From positions 63,426,212-63,490,211 of the forward strand of contig CM069870.1 of assembly GCA_036172665.1 (NCBI GenBank): a DNA stretch of 64,000 nucleotides, in the 5' to 3' direction. A program made the position numbers and the translations under genes. Position 1 is the stretch's first letter. Every line of letters starts with the position of its first letter. The notes below the pieces were generated by a model that ran no database searches, was not told where the DNA came from, and saw only the letters and a program-made list of their open reading frames with translations. Positions 35,038-46,020 of the stretch are shown in pieces. Source of the DNA: Prosopocoilus inquinatus (Eukaryota > Arthropoda > Insecta > Coleoptera > Lucanidae).

Positions 35038-35130
35038 ATTTCGCTGCTCGATGACGATCGCGTTGACCGATTGATATGTTTTGATTTTGGCTGGGTTTTG
35101 TGCTTTGGAACGAGGCGGTGCGTGCTGTAG
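35038..35130 (-). promoter_or_regulatory. Probable non-coding first exon / promoter of sideroflexin
   Basis: About 125 bases upstream of the ATG, the minus strand shows a strong donor, gcagcgaaat/gtaagtattt (exon end at 35038). A possible acceptor cctag lies shortly before the start codon. This would be a short untranslated first exon followed by a roughly 80-base intron. The surrounding 35.05-35.2 kb is clearly richer in GC than its neighbours, as expected of a promoter. The transcription start is not defined; no TATA box was seen. Confidence 0.35.
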
Positions 35131-35580
35131 AGAAAGAAAATCGATGCCGAAAAATGGGGCAAGAGAAGGCGGCCTCGAGCGCCGGCGCAAGGTTGTTTGA
35201 GTCGATAACCTTCAGCGTATTGGATTGCCTAAAAAAAATTTGTAAATAATGGCGTATCAGTGTGTTGCAAAATTTATGGCGTTTACACGTCATAGTGACT
35301 GAATTGATAATAAACTGAGAGCAAAATTCCAAGTTTGGGGATTAAGAAAAAATTGAACTTTGAAATATTTTCTGAAAGTTGTTTAGTGATGAGACGAATA
35401 AAACCAGTAATTTAGGACAGCACTGAGCAAAATGACGTTAAATAAAGTTAGTCTTTAAGTAGTATAATAATTTATTAAAAAAGTGATTAATCAGTCCGGC
35501 GAAATGTCAAGAAAGGCAAATAAAAGTTTTATTATCAGCTCGATTTAAAGTATTTTTCTTTTTCATATTCTATCTACATA

Positions 35581-35861
35581 CAATGTGTCCCAGGATTGTT
35601 GGATGTTACAAGATGTATGATGGACTAAAACATTTTGAATTTTATTTTAAGATTGTAGGATTCAGTTCTGCTTGGTGTGATTACAATTTTAAGAATACTT
35701 TCAGTTTTTGCTTCGCTGTAGAGATTGGTTTGTTTCTCAAAAACTGAAAATATTCTTAAAATCCTATTCACACCAAGAAGAACTTCATCCCACAATCTTA
35801 AAGTTAAATTCAATTTTTTAGTCCGTCACACCTCTTGTAATATTTACACTGGATCACACTG
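35581..35861. mobile_element. Long-arm MITE, TA-flanked
   Basis: Outer ends caatgtgtcccaggattg and (minus strand) cagtgtgatccagtgta, each preceded by TA. The arms then run for about 100 bp each: tgatggactaaaacatttt, ttggtgtga, and ttcagtttttg pairing with caaaaactgaa. The centre is about 35 bp. Almost the whole 281 bp can fold back. No coding. Confidence 0.75.
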
Positions 35862-35919
35862 TATATTGCCACGAAATGAAAAAAAAGAGTTCGTTTAAAA
35901 AAAGTCTATGTCTGGTTAA

Positions 35920-36240
35920 GAAGAAAACGTTCGTTTGCTTTGTGAGTTTATTTTAATCACTAAATTACATTTAAACACTAATTAAAATAAATTAGGACTA
36001 AAGTTATAATTAAAATTAGTATGGATTAAATCGTCTTTCATAAATCTCTCGAGCACATTGGTTCAAATAATTGTTACTTCTTCGAAAATATAATTATCAC
36101 TCATAGTCACTCGCCTGCTTGACAAAACCGAATATAAAAATAATTGATGTTTTTATATTACTATCGGAGTACTTTGGCTCTTCATCCGAGGCCAACACAC
36201 GACTGATTCACAAACTCACTGCGACGTACTCACTTCTACT
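35920..36240. repeat. Dispersed repeat, inverted copy at 58051
   Basis: This ~320-bp segment recurs inverted at 58051-58360. Shared landmarks, in this orientation, are gaaaacgttc, agcacattggttc, taattgttacttc, gccaacacacg and cactgcgacgtact. In the 58-kb copy aataaa sits near the end. The class is unclear; a solo LTR or truncated retroelement is possible. Confidence 0.55.
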
Positions 36241-36288
36241 AGTTGGCTAACTTATTTACAACTGAATGCCTACTAAATCGAAAAAAAG

Positions 36289-36470
36289 AGAAACGAATTC
36301 GGGCCACTTGTTCCGTGAAGAATGAAATAAAATGAGAACACTTGCATTTCATTCCTTCGCCTCCTACTCAATAAGAATTCGATGCATCGGAGCCGCGTAT
36401 AGGTGGTGGGAGCAAGTAGTACATTCGGCGTAAAAAGCGTCCAAAACTAAGCGGCCTGAATTCTTTTCCC
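36289..36470. repeat. MITE pair member 1 (gaattcaggcc ends)
   Basis: Left end aaacgaattcgggccacttg; right end on the minus strand gaaaagaattcaggccgctt. Inside are gcctcctact and gtacattcggcgtaaaa. A second, longer copy in inverted orientation lies at 39097-39320 (shared tttacgccgaatgtac, gaattcaggcc). Confidence 0.6.
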
Positions 36471-37392
36471 TGCTTATTAATAACAAGAAAACAGACGGAT
36501 CGCATTTCTTAGAATTTTTCATTTATCCGCATTGTTGTTTTTGTTTTACATCTGAACCAACACTGTTGATATCAAACGTAATTATTTTTATTGTTTGTTG
36601 TCGGTTAAACATCAAAGAAGTAGCGGAAAATTTCAAAAGGCGTATGTGTTGTTATAGCGAATATTACTTAAATGGCCGAAAGGGGCGTGGCTTTTCTTAA
36701 AAATATACGCGTGATGCTGCGGGTATGCAAGATCAAAAGTTACCGATATGTTATAAATGTCAATTACACTGGGTTTGTTCAAGGTTTATAAAGTAAGTAG
36801 GTTGCCTCTTAACTATTCAAGGTCGCTTCAAGGCGCGTCATCGTGCCTGCCTTATTTACCGCTGCAATAATTGCATGAATATTTTCTTTATTAGAAGTGC
36901 GTAATTTTATAATTTTCCGTGTTTTTCTTGTACACGCAATTGGACTTATAATTTCTATTATTTGTTTCGGCTAGAAACTTGCATTGAAATAGTATTCAAG
37001 TTCGATATTTGAGGTTAATGACGTGGTTACGAACTACAACTTTAATAAAACAAATAGGATATATTTTAACAATTTTAATAATTTTAGCATATATCTTTGT
37101 TATGAAATAACTATTTGTTGTGTGTACCTCAGAATCATGATCTTAACCTCAAATATCGTCAAATATTGTACTTCAATACTAGTTTTTTATAGCCATTTCA
37201 TTCACGTATAATTTACAAACAAAATGTCTGCGGTATTGCCATTCCAAAATAAAAACAGAGTGAAACACATTAATTGTCTTATGTCAATGGTAAGCATACA
37301 GAACTATTTGAATTGGGCAGGCAGAGTGACGTAATTCCGGTGACCAATATCAGATGCTGATTGGTCGTAAGTTACCAGACAACCTCTTTAAG

Positions 37393-37430
37393 TATATAAA
37401 CCTTGGGGTTTGTTTACGTTAGTTCAGAAG
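37393..37430 (+). promoter_or_regulatory. Candidate TATA/Inr core promoter
   Basis: TATATAAA at 37393-37400 is followed 30 bases later by gttagttcagaag, an initiator-like sequence at the canonical distance. A 107-codon frame starts at 37474 and begins with a hydrophobic stretch (FTFLILLLLAFIF) that could be a signal or membrane segment, but two earlier ATGs out of frame, at 37449 and 37464, weaken it. This could be a real small gene or the promoter of a dead retroelement. Confidence 0.2.
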
Positions 37431-39096
37431 TTTTTTTTTTCTTCTTAAATGTATACCTGCAAAATGTCAAACGATGCGGCCCTCTACGTCCATCGGTTTG
37501 TTCACATTCCTAATTTTATTGCTACTTGCGTTTATATTTGACCTACAATACGGTTGGTCTTCCCTGCCATTACTTTTATTCGATTGGGTTTGTATGCTGT
37601 CTCGATGTTTTCGATTTATGCAAGCCCTTCCCCATTCCGGCCAGTCTGGCTTTATTAGATTGCGACGTGCTAGGAGCACGCATGTCCTGTGGTGTCTGCA
37701 CGAGCATTTTAATCTCGTTTCACGTGTATTCGTCCAGGGAATGATACACACTTTGGGTTCTCGTGAGGAGCCTCGTGGAGGTTTCCTCGTTGTATGATAT
37801 TTCGTCGGCTTTGACTCGGTGATGGTGGACTTAAACCCTTCGAAGTTGTCTCAGCCTCGTCCTTGACATTTAGGACAGGTATGTTTGCAAGTGTTGCTTT
37901 CTCCTTTCGTTTATATTACTATTGTCTAGCAGATTAGATTCTTTGTACCGAATTCGTGGTAGCAGCATCGAGCCGGGTTTTTTGATGTTGATGTTTACAC
38001 GACAATGGTTGTGAAGGGTCCACGAATTTCCGTGGCTGATAATAAATCAGCGAGGTTCCGATTTTTAGCGCTACGGCTTTGTGCCGCCTGACCGGATTAA
38101 CGATTGACTTAACGTTGTTTTTGGGCGCTTCACGCCAAGGAAAATACATATTTAGATTTTTTCTTGGAATAGTAAATGGCGTATGGCTATTTTGGCACAT
38201 TTTCAATTGTGTTTAAAGATTTTGTGGTGCGCAATGATTATGTTGATGTTAAAGATACGCACACACTATGCCGTTGTTTGATATGATCTGTTTTAATTCA
38301 AGTGGTTGCATAAATTGAGTCATTTTCATTTCCTATGATTCTCTCCTCATTTTTGGTCAAGATTAGGTGGCGCTCATTTATTTTCGCGTTCAATTAATAC
38401 CCACGCTCATCACAACTGAAGCTGCTGGCTGTGCTGCAAGTCAATTTCCTCAGCAAAAAACTTGTATCTATATCAGATAGGTAGTAACTTACTTCTAAGA
38501 AAATTGGTTATACTGATTATATTTACAGGTTTTAAAGTTCTGGAGGTTATAAAATGTCAAAAAACTCAATCAATATAACATAAAAAAGAACGAGTCAGTT
38601 TTATTCGGCCACAAGTTTACTAGAAGGATCGTCAATCATTTAAAAGTGTATTTGTCAATTTAAATAAATTTAAATCAACCATATCTGCCCAGAAAATTGA
38701 TATTTATTTTTGTTGTGTATCATTATTAAAAAAGTTTTCTCAAGGAAACTATTGTCAACTGATTATAGCTTATAACTGCACCGTGGAAATAATGTCATTC
38801 TCTCTTCAAGTGTGTATATTATTTTATTCATTACCGGGAATAAAATCACAAGATTCTTGATTCCAACTGACAATAATTGACAACTGACAATTCAATTAAT
38901 TTTGAAAAATTAACAGCCGTTGAGCTTCATCATACGTTTAAAACGATAATTCAAGTTTGTTATTTAAAAGATAAATTAGTGAAAAGTGACTAAATAAGTA
39001 TTTGCAAACAAAGAAGTGAAACGGTGTTAAATTTATCAATATCAAGAACAAAAGTGTCAGTATGATGATGAAAACTCCCTAGAGAGTATGCTATCA

Positions 39097-39320
39097 CCAG
39101 GGAAAAGAATTCAGGCCACATGGATGTTATTTTACGCCGAATGTACTATTTACCTCCGCCACCTTTCTGCGGCTTCCGATGCGATACATCCAATTGTTAT
39201 TGAGTGGGAAGGAAAGGAGTGCAATGCGAACGTTCGCACGTTATGGGTGAGGCTGATACAGTCCTAGTACTAAATTTTCGTACCGTTCGCGAAACAAGTG
39301 GCCTGAATTCCTTCTCCTGG
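39097..39320. repeat. MITE pair member 2 (gaattcaggcc ends)
   Basis: The ends caccagggaaaagaattcag and, on the minus strand, ccaggagaaggaattcaggc are inverted repeats. The inside holds tttacgccgaatgtac as in the copy at 36289. About 220 bp, no coding. Confidence 0.6.
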
Positions 39321-40711
39321 TCATCACCAGGGACATGCATGAAAAGGTCAAGGTCAATGTATGGCGAGCGCAGAGCACGTTATGAGTCCGCCGTAACCAC
39401 AGGCGTAACTTCCAGTATCAGGAACAGAAACGTAAATAATAATTAATTAAATGTATGTCGTAAAAAGTGATTCAAGTAAGTGCTAACCGCCTCACTACAT
39501 TAACCGGTTGTTGGATTTTATAGGCAGCAAAAACTAAGACGTGAAATATCACCCAGGACGAAAACAATTTGATAAACTCTACTTCAACGACGTCACTGGC
39601 AGGCACTAAGCACTGACTATTGCGCAGGGGCGATATTTTCCTACCGGTCTCCGGTCATCACGTTTACTGTTTATGGACAAATATAGGTTGTTCTTTTACT
39701 GTGTGCAAATAAAAAAACCTCAGTACAAGTACGCGAAATGCTAGCTTCTGCGGGTATTTTTTGGTGGCTACCGTATTATAGCCAAAAAGTTTCGGATGGA
39801 CCACTTGTTTGGAACTGTTGAAATGTGCGAGAAAGACAGGGAGGTCAACTTCGCCTTCCTCTCGGTATGAACACGCCCACCGACACCGCACTCGATGTTC
39901 AACACAGAGTTTCGTAATAATAATCACTGATATCGTTTATTAATTATTTTGTTTAAAATTTTAATTTAATTCACTGAACGAATTAATGCCTCTTACGATA
40001 TCAACTATCGACGAATAAATCCGAAAATTTATGTACCAATTAGGCAAGAGCGTTAAAAATGTTCTTCCTTCACCCTTTTACGTAAATGAACTTTTGCTGC
40101 AATCTCGCTGCTAGCTATGAAAGTATTACTACTTACGGTCCTTGGAAACAAAGTAAATGTAAAATGTTTATAAGTCTTTTAAAAATAATATGGAATGAGA
40201 AATTACAATTTGTTTGTACTTCGCTTTTAATTTGTTCGGCAATTACGAACCGCAGCTTCTCGAATTGCACTAGATTTTAATTTAATACTTAAACTTGTAA
40301 TTACTTGCAGTGAAGTTAATTTAAATTGTAAACATTTCGACGGATAAGCTGATCGGAGCGGCGCTGAGTTACGCCGTTCCTCCTTGAGATCGAGGAAGGC
40401 ACTGACAGTGACCTATTTCGGCTGCGGGTCGTAATTGAAGAGACGGCCACGTTCCACTTTTAGCTATGCCAGCAGTTCTCAAAAGGTTTAGTGAAAATTT
40501 GCCACTGCATTTTTCTCGAAAACTATTACATTTATGTTAAGAACATTTGAGTTCAATCGTTGCCATTCATGGTGATATATTGCAGGTTGAAATATTTGCA
40601 CACACTAAAAGAACACCCTGTGTATTATTTCACGTCACGGTTCGAGTGTCATAGAAATTTCTTTCGACTTCCGGTCAAGAATAAACATTATTTTCACAAT
40701 ATAAATTCTTG

Positions 40712-41564
40712 TAGGTACCGCCGCGGCCAAAAAAAACATGGACACTCATTGAGATAAAGTTAACAATACTAAACGTTTTGCTAGGTGGGTGTAATTATGA
40801 ACTGTCATTTACTATGGATGACACTTTTGCCTTATCTGCATGGCTAAGGGGACCGATATTTTTCAAAATGAAATACAGAGTGTCTTTCATTAATGTAATT
40901 GAGTCTGTCATCCGGAAGGGACAGTACATAATTATCAGGCCTAGGCGCATTTTAGGCGGAAGGTTTCGTTAAATATGCGAGGAACTACTAATATGCCGAA
41001 GCGATCTTAGTCGGAAAAAGTTCTAATCTTTAACGCGTCTGACCTGTAAAAACAAAACAATAAACAAGTCGAAGCGCGAGAAATCTATGCGGAACGCAGT
41101 AACCACTACAGTCCTGGTCGATTGGATATAAAAACTTGTTTACATAACCTATTCATTCCTAAATAAACTCGCATTCTTTTTGCAGTGACGGCGCTATAAT
41201 TAATATGCATTAAATGTGTTATGCAAGTCTTTTTAAAAGTTATATTAAGGAATTATAATGTTTTCATAATTATTAATTTGAAAGAAACTATAAAGGCAAT
41301 TATGTTACAGACGTAATTTACATCAAACGGTTGCTTCTGATGCAATGAGTGCGAGGGTGAGAATGCCTCGGGCATAAAAGCATAAATTCAGCGGCGACGT
41401 TGAAATCTACGCCGCTGCTTTGTTTATCTTTATACTGGTTATAACCAGATATCCTAGGAATGTCCGACCGTTAATAATTACAGCTACCCAGCAAAATTCT
41501 TAGCGCTAGTCAATTTACGTCAAGCAAAGCGGGTCCATTTTTTTTTTTTTTGGCCACGACTGTA
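40712..41564. mobile_element. Possible Tc1/mariner-type remnant
   Basis: The right end on the minus strand reads tacagtcgtggccaaaa followed by atggaccc. The left end reads ccgcggccaaaaaaaacatg followed by gacact. The cagtcgtggccaaaa style is typical of Tc1-like terminal repeats. About 850 bp with no transposase reading left. The left border is distorted, so the class is provisional. Confidence 0.4.
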
Positions 41565-42877
41565 TATATAACTTTGGCAACAAGCAAACAAACCTGTACC
41601 TTGTGACAGAAAACTGAGCCACTTCTACCAACGACGTTGAGAAAACGTGCACTTCAAGTAACTAACGAAGCTCTAATCGCATTCACAGTTTAGTCTAAAG
41701 TTTCATTGACGCATTCTTTCGCCACTAATTTCGTTATCACTATTCGTTATAAAACGCGCGCCTTATCAGGTCCGCTGAAATATAACCGTAGCCTTGGCAA
41801 TAACCGATACATACAGCAGAATAATTATTTCCCTGCCGATCGAAAACGCATTAAAATTGAGAAACACGTGAAACACAATTTCCTGGTTATCATAATTTTG
41901 TACCCTAGATTAAAAACCGAAATTTTAAGTATCTAATAATTATTGCGAGATGGCGAAAATTTGAAGTTTGATCTTCCAAGCAATTAAGTTCATGAGTGTT
42001 TACTATTACGCCTGATAAACTAACGCAAATTATTATTATCATTTAAATTTAAAAGATTGCGGACAGATTGACTTTTGCACGCGGTCTGAAAGAATTTGTA
42101 AGGAGAGATGTTGTTGGCGACGCAACATTCATTAACGCAATAAATAGGATCCGGGAGCGCTAATAAAAAAAAAATCAGCGCTTATTTTGTATTTTTAAAA
42201 ATAAGGTTTTTAAATCAGAAACGCTCGTGTAACTACATGGCCTGCTTTTGGCACGTCAACTCGAATGGATGTGTTGATAAATACAGCATTCTCTATTTTT
42301 TCGACGTACGTTTACTCGTTGCTTTTGTAAAAAAGAGATCTATTTACGTTTGATGTTTTCAGTAAACAAAAAAAAATAGATTATAGTACAACTCACCTCT
42401 TTTCCGGGTATATTTTTTAATTGGGTTCAGTAGTACTTTTTGAGTTCTTTCCTGTTTGATGTATTGTTAGACAACGTATACTATTGCTAGTAGTTAAAAA
42501 GTATTTCAGGTCTAAACTATTTTTGTCCAGAGTTAGAAGAACAAAAATGACAAGTGTGTGAACTAAACGACAAGGTTATAAGTTCTGATTTTTTAATAAT
42601 TATAATTTATGATATACAGGCTGTCTCAAAAATAGTGTCCATCTTTTACAGATTGACAGTGTTGTTAAAGATACATTTCTAACATTATCTAGATACACAT
42701 ACCTTCAAAAATATGTATCAGATGCAAATTCTTTTTCCGGAAAATATCCTAGATACAGATACAAAACAAATCTGAAATTTAATAATAATAATATATTTCG
42801 CTCCATAAATACCTCAGTGTGGAATATGTCAATTTAATAAAGTTGTAAATACAAAGTAAAATGTTACATGTATATAC

Positions 42878-44361
42878 TAGGGTTGGAAAGTTTAAAACAA
42901 ACTATTTAAAACATAGTGTTTAAAACACCGAATTAAAAACATACCATCTGTTTTAAACAAAATGTTTTAAACATGTTTCTTTTTATAATGTTTTAAATTC
43001 ATTTTTTGTAATTTTAAGCTAATAAAGAAAACTCTTTTGATATAAGTGCTTCATTTTTAAGTTTTAAACACTTTTTTGTTAATGTTTTAAATTAATTTAT
43101 TTAGTTTTAAGCGAAAAAAGACCACTTTTGATATATGTGTTTTATTTTTGCAACGTAATACTGTGTAATCAGAAGTTAATTGTTTAGGGTTTGTATTTCA
43201 CTGACATATTAACTTTAAACTTTACTTTGTTCTCATATTAATTGTTTTTATAATTGTAGACAATGCGTGGCTAAGCTGATGACGTGATGACTACACTGTA
43301 GCTCTGATTTGAACTAAATTTAAATTGCATTAGATTGATTATAATCAATTCATTAATTATTACTGATCACTAGAATAACACTTATATTGTAAAATTTTAA
43401 AATACCTTTTCAACATTTAATCTTTTATTATTACATTAAGTTTTGAAACATACTGGGTCCTCCGCTTCCCTGTTAATACTATGGGCTACGGGATGAGTTA
43501 TTATGTAGCAAACTGGCTTGAATTTGTCAATGATAATGCAATGTTAGGTCAAAAAGTGATCGTAGGATGTCGCTGTTTAAACTATTTATAACGTTATCGT
43601 TTCATTTGTCTTCATTGAATCTCTACCGTGTGTCCCAAGGCCGTATATTCGCCCTTGTAGAATTTTAAGGTTTGTTTAAAATTTGAAAACGATGAATTAA
43701 ACAAAAATTTAATTTGAAATTTCAGACATATACCTACTGGACTTTTCACCAGAAGTAATATCAACTTTGTTATTTTAAATGGAACATCCAACATGCTTTT
43801 ACATATTTGAAATTTTTGTTTTCCAGTATTGAAAGCCACGAGTCATGTATTTTAATTCTAACGCGATCAAGCAATTTGAAAATAAATACTTCTTTGGATT
43901 GTATTTGATTTTAGTTTTTATTGGGAATGTATTTCTCAGTATGTTGATACCAAATACTTCATACTTTCTTTGAAAATCATTTAAAACACCGCGATCGTAG
44001 ATCCTAAATAAATCAAACTCTGCCTTAAATGATTTAAATCCTTATCATACATTATTGTTAAAATGGTACATAATGTAACATTACAAACTTTTCATCTTTC
44101 TTTTAATTAGAGATCGAATATTAATAAATTTTTCTTTTTACACAAATATCAAATAATAATAATAGTAATAATATATATCTTTTTATATAAGCTGTAAGGG
44201 CAATTTAAACATTTAAAAGTTGTTTTAAACAGCTGTTTTTTTTTTGTTTAAAACATGTTTAATTTAGGGTCAATTTTAAACATCAACAAAAAAACTGTTT
44301 AAAACAAAAAAAAAACAGAAGTTTTGTTCTTTTAAAAAAAACAGTTTTTTTTCCAAACCTT
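42878..44361. mobile_element. Non-autonomous hAT element, 1484 bp, 8-bp TSD
   Basis: Both sides carry the 8-bp duplication gtatatac (42870-42877 and 44362-44369). The ends are tagggttggaaag and, on the minus strand, aaggtttggaaaa, matching at 10 of the first 12 bases. The subterminal regions are crowded with tttaaaac / gttttaaac motifs, as is common for hAT transposase binding. I found no hAT transposase. It contains a fragment of the Sfi repeat tail at 43546-43580 (aggtcaaaaagtgatcgtag, gatgtcgctg). Confidence 0.85.
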
Positions 44362-44430
44362 GTATATACAATAAAAAAAAAACAAATATATTTATGATAA
44401 CAAATAAAAGTGCACGTGTACAAATTACAT

Positions 44431-46020
44431 TTAAATATCACAGAAAATGCTGGTTCTAAAAAAATCTTCGTAAGAATAAAAAGCGCTTTTATGAAGATGT
44501 CGTTGTAGCACAGCTTTGAATTGCTGATAAGTTAAATCTCTAATTTTTGAGGGAATAACATCGTAAATTTTTATCAATTGAAATACGACGTTTCTCTGAA
44601 CCTTTGACAAATTAGTTTGAGGTGTATTAAGATAACAGTTTGTTTTTCCGCGTGTATAGTGATTATGATCTAATATGTATTTTTCTTGAAATTGTTTGTA
44701 ATGTTTTTTCATGAAAAGAGCGCATTCGAGGAAGTAAAGCCCACACAAGGTATGTATCTTTTTAGTTCTGAAAATATTTTGACATGATTCTCTTACATTT
44801 AAGTTAAAAATGCTTCTGACGCAACGTTTTTGCAGCTTAAAGATCCTGTCTTTGTCGGTCGAATTTCCCCAGAATATTATACCATACTTCATTCTTGATT
44901 GACTTGATTGACTGAAGTAGCAAGCTTTCGAAGAGCATAACTTAGTGGTCCAAGCTTAGCAGCTAGATAATCTATATGGGGTTTCCAGTTGAGACATGAA
45001 TCCAGCTTTAATCTAAGGAAGAGAACTTCTTCAGCACTGGTAAGTATTTTATTATTATATAATAGGTTTATATTATCAATTTTAGTTGGCGAAAACCTTA
45101 ATACATTTGTTTTTTCTAAATTTAATTTTAAGTTATTAGCACTAAACCATTCTTCTAGAGCACTGAGAGAGTTATAAATATTTTTTTCAAGTAATTCCAT
45201 ATTGGGAGCTTTAATAACAACTGACGTGTCGTCGGCGAAGAGAGCAGTAAAACTACTTTGAACTATATAAATCAAGAATAGTAATGGACCTAAAATGGAT
45301 CCATGTGGAACTCCCTTTGTTACATATTCCCAAGAGGAGAATAATTTTTTTCCTTCAGTTTTCGCCACAATACACTGTTTTCTCTCATGTAGGTAAGATT
45401 TAATAAGTTGTAATGTTGTACCTCTGAATCCCATTCTTTCCTGTTTCTGCAGCAAAACACTATCGAAGGCTTTGGACAGGTTCATAAATATTCTCACAGC
45501 AGTATCTCCAGCATGAATTGCTTCAAGTGTTTCGGAAACAATTTGATAAATTGTTGTAGCGGTGGAACGACCTTTTTGGTAGCCACTTTGATGATGACTT
45601 ATAATTTTATTGGCAGTCAAGAAATTATTCATTCTGGTATGTATAATCTTCTCAAATACTTTTGAGATATTAGAGAGAAGCGCTATCGGTCCATAATTTG
45701 TAATTTTTGTCCTGTCTCCTTTCTTGTAAATCGGTTTTATAACTGATATTAAATAACCCTTTCCAACGACATATTTATTATATATGTAACAGGTTCTGCT
45801 ATAAAGGTAACAATTTTTTTCAGGAGCGCAACAGGTATGTCATCGTATCCCATAGAAGAAATTTTCTTTCTTCTTCTTCTTTCTTCATTATAGTTCGAGC
45901 TACTTCCTGGTAGGTAGTTGTTGGTTGGAGCAAAAAAGCAAGAATTGTGGTTGATTTTTACCAGTTCTACATTTACCTGCCTTTCTGCATTTATATTTTC
46001 ACATGCATTTAAAAAGTAAT
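44431..46020 (-). pseudogene. LINE reverse transcriptase, degenerate
   Basis: From 46020 down the frame reads through MGYDDIPVALLKK, shifts near 45780, then gives KKGDRTKITNYGPIALLSN and FEKIIHTR. Next come SGYQKGRST, FMNLSKAFDSV (RT motif A), GVPHGSILGPLLFLIYI and FADDTSVV (the catalytic YxDD-type box as FADD). The thumb region ends at about 44889, and a C-terminal segment 44892-44431 (WGNSTDKDRIFKLQKRCVR, typical of LINE ORF2 tails) follows with a frame change. Part of the palm appears deleted between LIYI and FADD. The frame breaks show it is dead. Confidence 0.85.
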
